64,000 bases of DNA from CAYUZU01 sp964448675 (GTDB lineage Bacteria; Planctomycetota; Phycisphaerae; UBA1845; Fen-1342). The notes under the pieces were generated by a model. That model was not told the origin of the DNA and ran no database searches. It saw only the letters and a list, made by a program, of their open reading frames with translations. Below are positions 9,301 through 16,462 of the stretch, piece by piece; position 1 is the stretch's first letter, and every line of letters starts with the position of its first letter. The DNA is taken from NCBI GenBank assembly GCA_964448675.1, contig CAYUZU010000025.1:1-64000 (forward strand). Reading direction: 5' to 3'. The position numbers and the translations under genes are program-made.

Positions 9301-9510
9301 CTCGGGGTCGCGGACGAGGGTGTAGCCGTCCAGCGATTCGACGATCGTGTAGAATTCGTCGCCCCAGATCCGCACGTCGATCGTGCTGCCGTCGGGCTGG
9401 CGCATGGGGAACACTTCGCCGGCCACGGGCTCGGCCACGGCGCTGCCGGCCAGCAGCAGGCTCGTCGCGAGAACGGCAAGCAGGCACGGGGTCGTGAGCT
9501 TGGGGCTCAT
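6322..9510 (-). CDS. Secreted M6-family metalloprotease with PA14 domain, thrombospondin type 3 repeats and dockerin-like tail
   Basis: 1062 residues with a signal peptide (LLAVLATSLLLAGSAVAE). Residues about 30-500 form an immune-inhibitor-A-like M6 protease: the zinc motif is HENGH at 315-319, followed by GWPDLYDYD as in M6 enzymes. Asp-rich linkers follow, then a PA14-type carbohydrate-binding domain at about 585-720 (TYYDTIDFTG to VAELRW). After this come thrombospondin type 3 units (6718-7110), and last the two-loop dockerin-like module ending NTTCP. AGGAGA lies 7 nt before the ATG. Predicted extracellular protease with a sugar-targeting domain; the substrate is unknown. The catalytic residues look intact. 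Confidence 0.88.
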   Translation of the reverse strand: MSPKLTTPCLLAVLATSLLLAGSAVAEPVAGEVFPMRQPDGSTIDVRIWGDEFYTIVESLDGYTLVRDPETRFICYAALSADGNNLLSTGVPVGSASPAELGLVPQLRVNPRAAAAQARAVRDSFARRAFEGPLAPSRDRATRGPTTGDVVGITLIIDFSDDVGTIPPSEVDDYCNEIGYNNNGNNGSVRDYFHDVSDEALNYTNFVPAAYYRAQHPKSYYNDPDISFGIRARELIIEALNHLNSTGFDFSQYDANNDNVVDALNCFYAGYRDSAWAEGLWPHAWTVNFCADGVCTYRYQMTDMQSSLRLSTFCHENGHMLMGWPDLYDYDYDSTGVGRFCLMCYSTSSTNPQEPCAYMKYDAGWGDVTILSSPQSNLPVPSTSNVIYKYPHPYHSYEYYLIENRQRAGRDSGLPDDGLAIWHVDTTGSNDNQQQTPSSHYLVTLVQADGDWDLENDRNYGDSTDLYAAPYFTACTPDTYPNTDWWSGSPSGLEITGISVSGTIMTFNMGGIDDCNANGVDDADDFANCDGSPWCSDCNNNGVIDACDIHYGGSSSDCDNNGVPDECDPDCDQNGVPDGCQLGRAGLTGTYYDTIDFTGPGIGRLDATISFNWGNGSPMPEIGDNTFSVRWEGYLLTPSVSGTYWFYANTDDGVRLWVNGELLIDQWVDQAPTEVSAYMLLEREETYAIKMEYYENSGGAVAELRWQPPGYTKALIPSSRLLSGRDCNQNGLPDTCDLASGVLTDANGNGLPDECELIDCNNNGIADADDIAGGFSEDCDGNGVPDECQPDGDNDGTIDACDDCPEDPFKTDPGVCGCGVPDLDLDGDGVPFCIDECPNDPNKVEAGICGCGVPDIDSDDDGVYDCNDGCPEDPDKTEPGACGCGVPDIDSDDDGVYDCNDGCPEDPDKTEPGACGCGVPDIDSDNDGVADCIDQCPGHDDNVDCDQDGIPDGCDGPDCNANGVPDNCDIAGGTSDDVNGDGIPDECQTLSCPGDANCDGQINWQDINYFVAAQNNNEAAWRDMFAPAEPDCPFANNDVNGDGIVNWRDIDPFVMLQNTTCP
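6718..7110 (-). repeat. Tandem 96/99-bp coding repeats (thrombospondin type 3 units)
   Basis: Four units whose first Cys codons start at 7110, 7014, 6915 and 6816, with the next unit at 6717. The units 6817-6915 and 6718-6816 are almost identical DNA, showing recent tandem duplication. The encoded motif KTEPGACGCG is the same as in the HAF-repeat protein at the left edge. Confidence 0.85.
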
Positions 9511-9850
9511 GTGCTACTCTCCTGTCAGGCAATTTCGCTTGGTCACAAGTCGATGCGCAGCCCGCGCACAGGTCCGAAAAGATCGTGTCGGACGCACAGG
9601 TGAGTGTCGGGCGGAGCCCCCTGACGAAGCACCATCCCCGCAAGCCCATGTGTGCATCCCAGCTCTTCCATTCTAGGCAGGCTGGCAAGTCTTTGGCGAG
9701 CCCGTGGCCCAGGTTTCGCGGATTACGCGCACCGGCCGCCTGAGCGCCGCTCGCAAGCCGGGATCGCCGGAATTATCGGTCACTCAGCCCTGTCCACATG
9801 GTGGCCGGCGCACGCCGGCGCACGCCGGCCATGCCCGCCCCGCGGCCCGC
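9511..9850. other. 340-nt intergenic gap upstream of the metalloprotease gene
   Basis: It must hold the start signals of the leftward metalloprotease gene. A TAGAAT on the minus strand (9670-9675) could be a -10 box, but I see no good -35 partner. An inverted repeat at 9802-9810 and 9823-9831 (nine pairs, 12-nt loop) lies about 20 nt past the stop of the leftward gene ending at 9851 and may be its terminator, although no T-run follows. No further gene is supported. Confidence 0.4.
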
Positions 9851-10972
9851 TCACTCGTCGCAGAGGTCGTTCTGGGCGGCCACGAAGGCATCGATGTCGC
9901 GCCAGTTCACGTAACCGTCGCCGTCACAGTCGTTGTTCTCGAACGGGCACACCGGCACGTGCGGGGCAAACATTGCCCGCCAGGCGGACTCGTTGTCGTT
10001 CTGGGCGGCCACGAAGAAATCAATGTCACGCCAGTCGACGTAGCCGCTGCAGTTGCTGTCGCCAGCGCACGGCTCTGGTTGATCACACTCATCGGGAATG
10101 CCGTTGCCGTTGTCGTCCGGCCGCGTCCCCTCCTCGAGCTCGACATCGTCCGGGAGGCCGTTGTTGTTGCAGTCCATGATCGGCAGCGGCCATGGCACCT
10201 CGATCGCCTGGAAGATCTCGGCCGGCCGATCGTCCAGCGGCGCCTGCACCCAGGCGATGATCCGGATCTGGTCCGCCAGCGCCAGATCGTTCGGATCCAG
10301 CGGGTCCGCCGGATCGTCCACCGCGAAGTCGAGCTCGCCGACGACCGCGTGGCACGCGCCCGGCTGCAGAACCACGTCGTGTGTGCACATGGCTCGGCGA
10401 AAGGTGTTGCGCGGATGGTGCTCAGCCATGAGCTCCGGCCAGTCGTCCAGCACCTGTACGCCGTAAATCCGCACCGGCGTCGGGGGAGCCCCATCTTCAA
10501 GACAGGCCTTGATCGTAATGGCGTACTCGGAAGCTTCGCGCCGGCTCGCTCCGAGCTCCAGCCGGATCGGAGCCGGCACAGCTTGCCGGGAGATGTAGTT
10601 GCCCTCGTAACACTGAAACGCCACGCTCACCGTCGGCGCGCCGATGCACGGGGACACACCGTCGATCCACACCACGGGCTGTCCGGGAATATGGTAGAAA
10701 CCGGAACCGCGCTCGTTGGCCCAGGGCGTGGCGATCGGGTCGTTGCCGACGTGGTATTGAATGGTCGTGAAGCCGGCCGGGTAGTCTTCGAGCATCATTT
10801 CCATCGCCTCGCCGGCCTCGGGGCAATGCGAGCAGTTGTACCGGGTGAACATCTCGGCGAGGACCACGCGCTCGGCGCCCATCGCCGCCAACGGAGCCCC
10901 AACGGCAAGCGTCGTCACCACAAGAGCGATAACTGATGTGCGCACCGACAGAGGGAGAATCCGCTTCTTCAC
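9851..10972 (-). CDS. Exported Omp28/thioredoxin-like protein with dockerin-like tail
   Basis: 373 residues from GTG 10972, chosen because AGGAGG lies 5 nt before it and a signal peptide follows directly (KKRILPLSVR then a hydrophobic run to AAMGA); the frame extends upstream without a ribosome site. The mature part opens RVVLAEMFTRYNCSHCPEAG: a thioredoxin-like fold with Cys47-Ser-His-Cys50, and PVVWIDG as the cis-Pro segment, much like Omp28-related outer-membrane proteins. A β-sandwich follows, then an Asp-rich linker and the dockerin-like module with two WRDID loops. Whether it is a real disulfide oxidoreductase is unclear; CxxC-type Omp28 proteins have no firmly known reaction. Confidence 0.75.
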   Translation of the reverse strand: MKKRILPLSVRTSVIALVVTTLAVGAPLAAMGAERVVLAEMFTRYNCSHCPEAGEAMEMMLEDYPAGFTTIQYHVGNDPIATPWANERGSGFYHIPGQPVVWIDGVSPCIGAPTVSVAFQCYEGNYISRQAVPAPIRLELGASRREASEYAITIKACLEDGAPPTPVRIYGVQVLDDWPELMAEHHPRNTFRRAMCTHDVVLQPGACHAVVGELDFAVDDPADPLDPNDLALADQIRIIAWVQAPLDDRPAEIFQAIEVPWPLPIMDCNNNGLPDDVELEEGTRPDDNGNGIPDECDQPEPCAGDSNCSGYVDWRDIDFFVAAQNDNESAWRAMFAPHVPVCPFENNDCDGDGYVNWRDIDAFVAAQNDLCDE

Positions 10973-11088
10973 GACTGCCTCCTGCCCGCCCCTTCCTCGC
11001 GATCTGATGCCGGCAATCACGACGCGCCACCAGCCTTCACATCCTCCGCCAGGTCGAGCAGCGCGTGATCCGCAATCGCCTGAACACA

Positions 11089-11116
11089 ATTTAATCCCTG
11101 GTGTGTTAAGGATCAA
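11089..11116 (-). promoter_or_regulatory. Candidate σ70-type promoter for the Omp28-like gene
   Basis: On the minus strand TTGATC (11116-11111) and TTAAAT (11094-11089) are separated by 16 nt in a locally AT-richer stretch. The start of transcription would lie about 110 nt before the GTG at 10972. Moderate match only. Confidence 0.35.
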
Positions 11117-11264
11117 TGAGTGAACAGGAATTCACCGTAATTACCGGACAATGCGTAAGATAGACGTCACGCGCCGCAGGTGGGTCCGAGCGCCCGGTGT
11201 GCCGGAAACGGGGGAGAGCAGCGGCGGCGCGTCGTGCATCCGGAGGGCGGGACCCGGGCAGCGC

Positions 11265-11332
11265 AAAAAAAGAGCCCGAGGGGGGGCCGACGGGCCGGGG
11301 GGACACCCGTACATGCCGCTCGCCACTCGGGC
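11265..11332 (-). ncRNA. Candidate small RNA, about 68 nt, with C-rich loop and intrinsic terminator
   Basis: Read on the minus strand, a 7-bp stem (GCCCGAG at 11332-11326 with CTCGGGC at 11280-11274) closes the whole element and is followed directly by TC and seven T residues (11271-11265), a classic intrinsic terminator. Inside is a second stem ACGGG/CCCGT with an 11-nt loop containing UGUCCCCCC, and another run of seven C. A promoter-like pair (11339-11367) would start transcription almost exactly at the first stem base. No minus-strand ORF lies upstream that this terminator could serve. It is not a tRNA: no T-loop. The C-rich segments could pair with G-rich ribosome-binding sites. All function is inferred. 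Confidence 0.5.
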
Positions 11333-11338
11333 ACGTGT

Positions 11339-11367
11339 AGTGTAGACCAAGATCAAGCCGGATTCAA
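11339..11367 (-). promoter_or_regulatory. Candidate promoter for the small RNA
   Basis: Minus strand TTGAAT (11367-11362), a 17-nt spacer, TACACT (11344-11339). Both boxes match the σ70 consensus at four of six positions with ideal spacing. The predicted start is near 11332. Confidence 0.45.
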
Positions 11368-11414
11368 GTCGCGTGAAGAATTGCTTAGCAAATTCTTCAA
11401 CTTTCCGGGTCGGT

Positions 11415-11443
11415 TTGACACCTCGATTAGGCCGACCTAAATT
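11415..11443 (+). promoter_or_regulatory. σ70-type promoter upstream of tRNA-His and hisS
   Basis: A perfect TTGACA (11415-11420), 17-nt spacer and TAAATT (11438-11443) lie 58 nt before the tRNA. The spacer overlaps an inverted repeat (GGTCGG at 11408-11413, CCGACC at 11432-11437) that could be an operator. Another 8-bp inverted repeat, GAAGAATT/AATTCTTC, is at 11375-11398, and GTCCCA/TGGGAC at 11463-11482 would form a hairpin in the leader. Confidence 0.65.
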
Positions 11444-11500
11444 ATTTGGTTCGCGGCGAATCGTCCCAGAGGCGTATGGGACCGACTCGCACGCGACGTC

Positions 11501-11574
11501 GCCGGTGTAGCTCAGTTGGCGAGAGCGCTTGACTGTGGATCAAGAGGTCTTGGGTTCGAATCCCAACGCCGGCA
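11501..11574 (+). tRNA. tRNA-His (GTG anticodon)
   Basis: A complete cloverleaf: acceptor GCCGGTG with CGCCGGC (one G-U pair), D arm, anticodon stem CTTGA/TCAAG with loop CTGTGGA giving anticodon GTG, and T arm TTGGG-TTCGAAT-CCCAA. CCA is not encoded. The discriminator base (73) is A and the base before position 1 is C, so the usual bacterial G-1:C73 pair of tRNA-His is absent. hisS follows 34 nt downstream, which supports the identity and suggests one transcript. Confidence 0.95.
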
Positions 11575-11608
11575 GTCGTTCCAGTGCGGATTGTCCCGGA
11601 GGTTGATC

Positions 11609-13045
11609 GTGGGTGGTACCGTCGAGCCGCGCCTGCTACGGGGGCTGCGCGACCTGTTTCCCGAGCATATGCACGCCCGCCAGTGGATCATCGATACCAC
11701 CCGCGCGGTCTACGAGAACTACGGTTACGTCCCTCTCGGGACGCCCGCGATCGAGTACCTTGACGTCCTCAGCGGCACGGCCGGCGAGGAAACGCAGAAG
11801 CAGCTCTTCGAGGTGCAGGGGCCCGACGAGGAACGCCTCGGATTGCGCTTCGACCAGACCGTGCCACTAGCACGCGTCGTGGCACAATACCCCGACCTGC
11901 CGCGCCCCTTTCGGCGTTACCAGGTCGCCCCCGTTTGGCGCTGCGATAACCCGTACGAGAAACGCGGCCGTTTTCGCGAGTTCGTGCAATTCGACATCGA
12001 CGCGGTCGGCGTGGCGTCCGAAGCGGCCGACGTCGAAATGATCACCGCCATGTGCGACACCATGGACGCACTGGCCGTTGGCCGCTATCGAGTGCGCGTC
12101 TCCAGCCGCCGCGTGCTGAACCTGCTCATGCCTTTTGCGGGCATCGAGCCGCGGCACGCGCCCGACGTGTTTCGCGTGCTCGACAAGCTCGATAAGCTCG
12201 GTCCCGAAAAGGTCCGGCTCGAGCTGACCACCGGCTACAAGGATGAATCGGGCAGCCCCGTCCCCGGGCTCGGCTTCTCCGACGCGCAAGTGGATCGCAT
12301 CGATGCTTTTCTCGCCATTCGCGGCGATCAGCGGAGCGACGTCCTGACCCAGGTCCGCGATCTGTTCAGGGACGTCCCTGACGCCGAGGCCGAACTCGAG
12401 CCCGTCGAGCGCATCTGTAACCAGCTCGCAATGCTCGGGTATGGCGATGATCGTGTGCAGCTCGATGTCAGCATCGCGCGCGGCCTCGCGTACTACACCG
12501 GCACCGTGTTCGAGACCGAGCTGTGCGACCTGCCGGAATTCGGGTCGGTTTGTTCCGGCGGGCGCTACGACGACCTGGTGATGCGGTTCCTGGGGGAGCG
12601 CGTGCCGGCCGTCGGCACGTCGGTCGGTGTCGATCGGCTGCTGGTGGCATTGCTCGAGCTCGACCGGGTGCCGCTGCGCAAGGCGACCGCGCAAGTGCTC
12701 GTCACTGTCTTCGATCGCAAGATGATGGACCATTACCTGGCGATGACCTACGAGCTGCGCCGCGCCGGGATCGCCACCGAGCTCTACCTCGGCAACGCCA
12801 AACGCATCGGCAAGCAGATCCAGTACGGGGACCGCTACGACGTGCCGGTGCTGGTTGTGTGCGGCTCGGACGAGCGCGAGCGCGGCGAAGTGCAGCTCAA
12901 GGACATGTCCGTCGGCCGGCAGCGCACCGCCGAAGTGACCGATCGCGATCAGTGGCGCGCCGAGCGGCCCGGACAGTTCAACATCCCTCGCGATCAACTC
13001 GTACCCGAAGTCCGCAAGCTGCTCGATACCATCGCCAGCGACTGA
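11609..13045 (+). CDS. hisS: Histidine--tRNA ligase (HisRS), eukaryotic/α-proteobacterial-like type
   Basis: Charges tRNA-His with histidine. 478 residues from GTG 11609, chosen because GGAGG lies 6 nt upstream and the frame further upstream runs into the tRNA gene. Class II motifs are present: motif 1 around PEHMHARQWI, motif 2 as RCDNPYEKRGRFREFVQFD, the histidine-binding signature IARGLAYYTGTVFE, motif 3 GTSVGVDRL, and a C-terminal anticodon-binding domain from about residue 360. Motif 2 resembles the RxDNPxxxRGRxREFxQ form of eukaryotic cytosolic HisRS more than the E. coli RxERPQKGRYRQF form, which fits the A73 tRNA just upstream. Confidence 0.96.
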   Translation: MGGTVEPRLLRGLRDLFPEHMHARQWIIDTTRAVYENYGYVPLGTPAIEYLDVLSGTAGEETQKQLFEVQGPDEERLGLRFDQTVPLARVVAQYPDLPRPFRRYQVAPVWRCDNPYEKRGRFREFVQFDIDAVGVASEAADVEMITAMCDTMDALAVGRYRVRVSSRRVLNLLMPFAGIEPRHAPDVFRVLDKLDKLGPEKVRLELTTGYKDESGSPVPGLGFSDAQVDRIDAFLAIRGDQRSDVLTQVRDLFRDVPDAEAELEPVERICNQLAMLGYGDDRVQLDVSIARGLAYYTGTVFETELCDLPEFGSVCSGGRYDDLVMRFLGERVPAVGTSVGVDRLLVALLELDRVPLRKATAQVLVTVFDRKMMDHYLAMTYELRRAGIATELYLGNAKRIGKQIQYGDRYDVPVLVVCGSDERERGEVQLKDMSVGRQRTAEVTDRDQWRAERPGQFNIPRDQLVPEVRKLLDTIASD

Positions 13046-13133
13046 TGCGCATCCCTTCCCGACAATCTCGCGGCGAATCCCGCCGCGGCGCGCTACAATC
13101 CGCGAAACGAACCAGGCCGCAGGGAGAGCTTCG

Positions 13134-13463
13134 ATGACTGAACTCGCCGACAAGAAATGCGTTCCGTGCAGTGGGGGCGTGCCGCCGCTGAAGCATGATG
13201 AGATCGTCCCGTTGCTGTCGCAACTCGAGGGCTGGGAAGTGGTCGACGATCATCACCTGACCCGTCACTACAGCTTCCCCGACTTCGTCAGCGCGCTGGC
13301 GTTCGTCAACAAGGTCGGCGACTTGGCCGAAAGCGAGGGACACCACCCTGACATTCACCTGACTTACGGCAAGGTCGGGCTGCAGATGTACACGCACAAG
13401 ATCGACGGACTCAGCGAGAGCGACTTCATTCTCGCCGCCAAGATCGATAAACTCCCCCGATAA
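13134..13463 (+). CDS. phhB: 4a-hydroxytetrahydrobiopterin dehydratase (pterin-4a-carbinolamine dehydratase)
   Basis: Recycles the pterin cofactor after aromatic amino acid hydroxylation. 109 residues, the family's normal size. It has the N-terminal CxPC-type start (KKCVPCSGG), the GWEVVDD strand, and the catalytic segment ESEGHHPDIHLTYGKVGLQMYTHKIDGLSESDF with its essential histidines. GGGAG lies 8 nt before the ATG. No phenylalanine hydroxylase is visible nearby, so its partner is not known; some homologues act outside that pathway. It lies 88 nt after hisS. Confidence 0.93.
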   Translation: MTELADKKCVPCSGGVPPLKHDEIVPLLSQLEGWEVVDDHHLTRHYSFPDFVSALAFVNKVGDLAESEGHHPDIHLTYGKVGLQMYTHKIDGLSESDFILAAKIDKLPR

Positions 13464-13531
13464 TCCGTGCGCTGGCGGCGTGACGGCGCGGGGCCGTGCG
13501 CCGTCGTCGCATCGTCGAGGGAGAAAGTGCC

Positions 13532-14506
13532 ATGCCGCGGGGAATCACGCTGGCTGCGCTGGGTATCGTGTCGTGTTGCGTACTTCTCACCAGTGCGGCG
13601 CGCAAGAGTGACGCGCCCGATGCCGGGCGTCACACGCCGCTGATCATTGCGCATCGTGGCGCCAGTGGGTATCTGCCCGAGCACACGCTGCCGGCGTACG
13701 CCATGGCGTACGGGCAGGACGCGGACTACCTCGAGCCGGATGTCGTCCTGACCAGGGACGGCGTGCCGATCTGTAACCACGACATTACGCTGGAGCGCAC
13801 CACCAACGTCGAGCAGGTCTTCCCGGACCGGGCTCGCGCCGACGGCAAGTGGTACGCGATCGACTTCACGTTGGCCGAGCTGCGTCGCCTGCGCGTCGAC
13901 ACGCCGCCGCGGCACGCCAAGGCGAGCGAGACGCCCGGCGTCGCGGGCTTCCGCATTGCGACGCTACGCGAGATGCTAGAGCTTGTACGGCTGCTGAATG
14001 AGCGCACGGGGCACCGCGTGGGCATCATCCCCGAGCCAAAGCGCGCGGGGTTCCATCGCGATGAAGGCCGACCGCTCGAAAAGCCACTGGTGGACCTGCT
14101 CCGCGAGTTTGGCTACGTCCACGCCGATGACCCGTGCATCATCCAGTCATTCGAGGTCGATGCATTGCGGCACATTCGCGGCGGACTGCAATGCCGGCTG
14201 CGGCTGGTCTTCCTCGCTGGCGATCAGGAAGCGCTCGATCGCGCTGGTGGCTTGCCGGCCGTCGCGAAAATGGCGGACGGCATCGGCCCGGCGTGGAAGC
14301 TGGCCGACGAGAACCGGGGCGAACTCGTCCGCGCTGCCCACGAACGCGGCCTCGCCGTATATCCCTGGACCTTCGCCCGCGACCGCAAGGTCCTGTCGCG
14401 TTTTTTGCACGACTACCGTGTCGACGGCCTGTTCACCGACTTTCCCGACATCGCCCTCGCCGTCCGCGACGAGCAACGGCCAGACACCGCACCGGCCAAA
14501 CGGTAG
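13532..14506 (+). CDS. glpQ: Exported glycerophosphodiester phosphodiesterase (GlpQ type)
   Basis: Hydrolyses deacylated phospholipids to glycerol-3-phosphate and an alcohol. 324 residues from ATG 13532 (GAGGGAG 8 nt upstream). An N-terminal signal peptide (LAALGIVSCCVLLTSA) predicts export. The GDPD TIM barrel has the catalytic HRG in IIAHRGASGYLPEHT, the metal-binding EPDVVLTRDG with ICNHD, and the long insert (VFPDRA to GFRIATL) that marks the periplasmic GlpQ subgroup. The closing VDGLFTDFPD is also typical. The gene symbol is by family only. Confidence 0.92.
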   Translation: MPRGITLAALGIVSCCVLLTSAARKSDAPDAGRHTPLIIAHRGASGYLPEHTLPAYAMAYGQDADYLEPDVVLTRDGVPICNHDITLERTTNVEQVFPDRARADGKWYAIDFTLAELRRLRVDTPPRHAKASETPGVAGFRIATLREMLELVRLLNERTGHRVGIIPEPKRAGFHRDEGRPLEKPLVDLLREFGYVHADDPCIIQSFEVDALRHIRGGLQCRLRLVFLAGDQEALDRAGGLPAVAKMADGIGPAWKLADENRGELVRAAHERGLAVYPWTFARDRKVLSRFLHDYRVDGLFTDFPDIALAVRDEQRPDTAPAKR

Positions 14507-14587
14507 GACATCGCTCTGCGTTGTCCCGCAGCACACGGGTCTTGGCACACCTCGTCGCCTGGCACCTCATCACGCGGGCACCCGGCC

Positions 14588-16462
14588 CTACCGCCAGATC
14601 AGTGTTCGCGCGTACGCGCTGCGCAGCTCGTTGAGCGTGTTGATCAACGCCGCCGCGGCACCGGGCTTCAGCTCGCGCTGTTCCACGCGCACCTGCCGCG
14701 ATAGCGTCAGCTTGCCATCGGCCATGTTGACCGTCTGCTCGACCTTGCCCCACGGACCGGTGGTCGCCACGCGCGCCGGTTCGGCCGTCAGCGACCAACC
14801 CGCCGGAGCCTTCACGGTCAGTTCGACCTGCTCCTCAAACGCGCCGCCGACCCACAACGCCGTCTCGCGCCGCGGCTGGTCCAGCGGCAGGGGCACATCG
14901 ACCAGGAAGGGGCCTTCGTCGGCGAGCCGCAATGCGCGGCTGTCCCCCACCGGCTCGAGCACCTCGTCGCCAGCCACCTCCGCCACCACGACGAACACCT
15001 GCGGCGCGAGGCGCTCGACGGTGTAGTCCTTCACCTCGACCCCCGGCAGCACCCGCCGGACCAGCGCCGCCACACGCCGCTTCTGGGCCGCAGCCTCGCG
15101 CAGCGCCTCGGCCGACGCGAACAACCCGGTCGCCCGCAGCGTGAACGTGCCGCTGAGATGCCCTTCCTCGTCGATCTCGACGTCGCCCTGCACGACGCAG
15201 CGGCTCTCATCCGCGTCGGTCCAGGCCGGCAGCGCGGTGTGCTGCAATGCGCCGTTCTCGAACCACAGCAGGGTGTGCCCGGCCCACCGGGCATCACGCA
15301 TCAGCCGACCGTGGTGGGCATCCCAAATCTGCAATTCGCCGCCATCCTGCAGCAAAACCACGTACGCCGCGATCATGCTCCGCTGCGGCGCTTCGTGATG
15401 AAACGCATGGTCCGCCGACAGGATGCCGGGCCGCACGTCCAGGTCGGCGGCACGCGCCAACGCCAGAAACGCCGCCGCCGCCTCGAATGGCAAGCCGTAG
15501 TGGCTGGCCATGACGTCGACCGCCTGCCGCGGCGTCGCCGGCCACCAGTCAACAGGAAACTCGACGAAGTTGAAGCGCTTGGCGAGGTGCTCGTGAATCG
15601 CGCGGAGCTTGCCCGCAGGCGTCCTGGCCTCCGCCGTCCACTTGTCGGCAAGCTCGCGAATCAGTGTCGAGCGGCTCGCGGCGGCCTGCTCGATCGGCCC
15701 CAGGCACGCCCGCAGCCAGCCCGCACCGACGTCGGCGGCGGTCGTGAACACGAGCCGGGGCGCGGCCAACTCCCACGGCTTGTGCTGCGGGTCGGCGGGC
15801 GCCGCGGGCAAATCACGGAATTCCCACTGCTGCCGCGTGTCGCTGCCGGTCGCCGTCTCTTCGACATTGCTGAGGGCCGCATGGATCTTGCCGCCGGCTG
15901 GCACTTCGACGCTGATCACCCGGCGTTTGATCGGGTACGGCCCGGTCAATTGCAGGTCGGCGGCCAGGTGCGGACACGCACCGGGCCTGGCGGTGATGCG
16001 ATACTCCACCTCGGTCACGCAGCCCGCCTCGAGCCCGCTCATGACGAGCAGGTGCTGGCGAATGTTCGCAAAGGCCGGCCAACCCTCCGACTCGCTCGGC
16101 GACACCTTGACGTGGGCGTAATCCGGCAGCTCGACGTAGCGTCCATCGGGCAGGCGCGTCCGCGCGGTGAGGATCTCGAGCTTGTCGTTGGCCTCGTTGT
16201 ACGTAATCCGCGGATCACCCATGTCGCGAAAAACGCGCGGATTGTTCATGCGGACGTGCTTCTTCTCGTGATACACCGCGGCCCCGTCATCGGTCATCGA
16301 CCAGTGCTGCTCCCACAACTCGATGACGGCATCGGGCCCCGCGTCCGTACCCGGCGACTGGGCAACGGCCACGGTCGCGAGGGCACCAACCAGCGCGGCA
16401 AGACAAACCTGGCGGGCCGCGCAACCAATTCGATCCTGCATTGTTGAACTAACGCTGCGCAT
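14588..16462 (-). CDS. DUF3857/transglutaminase-like exported protein, catalytic Cys apparently lost
   Basis: 624 residues with a signal peptide (RQVCLAALVGALATVAVAQ). Residues about 40-230 resemble a DUF3857 domain, residues about 275-400 a transglutaminase-like core, and the rest a DUF3858-like β domain. In active relatives the core reads YGDCKDKA; here the matching stretch is SHYGLPFEAAAAF, so the nucleophilic Cys is missing, although an Asp (IWDAHHG) and His residues remain. The start at ATG 16462 is supported by GGAGG 6 nt upstream and overlaps the end of the upstream paralogue by 14 nt, so the two are probably translationally coupled. Likely a non-catalytic partner; this is inference. 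Confidence 0.75.
   Translation of the reverse strand: MRSVSSTMQDRIGCAARQVCLAALVGALATVAVAQSPGTDAGPDAVIELWEQHWSMTDDGAAVYHEKKHVRMNNPRVFRDMGDPRITYNEANDKLEILTARTRLPDGRYVELPDYAHVKVSPSESEGWPAFANIRQHLLVMSGLEAGCVTEVEYRITARPGACPHLAADLQLTGPYPIKRRVISVEVPAGGKIHAALSNVEETATGSDTRQQWEFRDLPAAPADPQHKPWELAAPRLVFTTAADVGAGWLRACLGPIEQAAASRSTLIRELADKWTAEARTPAGKLRAIHEHLAKRFNFVEFPVDWWPATPRQAVDVMASHYGLPFEAAAAFLALARAADLDVRPGILSADHAFHHEAPQRSMIAAYVVLLQDGGELQIWDAHHGRLMRDARWAGHTLLWFENGALQHTALPAWTDADESRCVVQGDVEIDEEGHLSGTFTLRATGLFASAEALREAAAQKRRVAALVRRVLPGVEVKDYTVERLAPQVFVVVAEVAGDEVLEPVGDSRALRLADEGPFLVDVPLPLDQPRRETALWVGGAFEEQVELTVKAPAGWSLTAEPARVATTGPWGKVEQTVNMADGKLTLSRQVRVEQRELKPGAAAALINTLNELRSAYARTLIWR

Noticed and set aside
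6307..9603. A 1098-codon plus-strand frame opposite the M6 metalloprotease gene
   Set aside because: Repetitive Val/Arg/His sequence mirroring the thrombospondin and Asp-rich codons on the other strand; no signal or domain.
11167..11263. GC-rich stretch with a CCG-GAAA-CGG hairpin and GAGCAGC, considered as SRP (4.5S) RNA
   Set aside because: The 5' strand lacks the conserved partner bases and the overall pairing is too lopsided; no terminator follows on the plus strand.
11512..11700. A 62-codon minus-strand frame across tRNA-His
   Set aside because: It overlaps the tRNA and the start of hisS on the opposite strand and has no coding features; translated tRNA sequences often give such frames.
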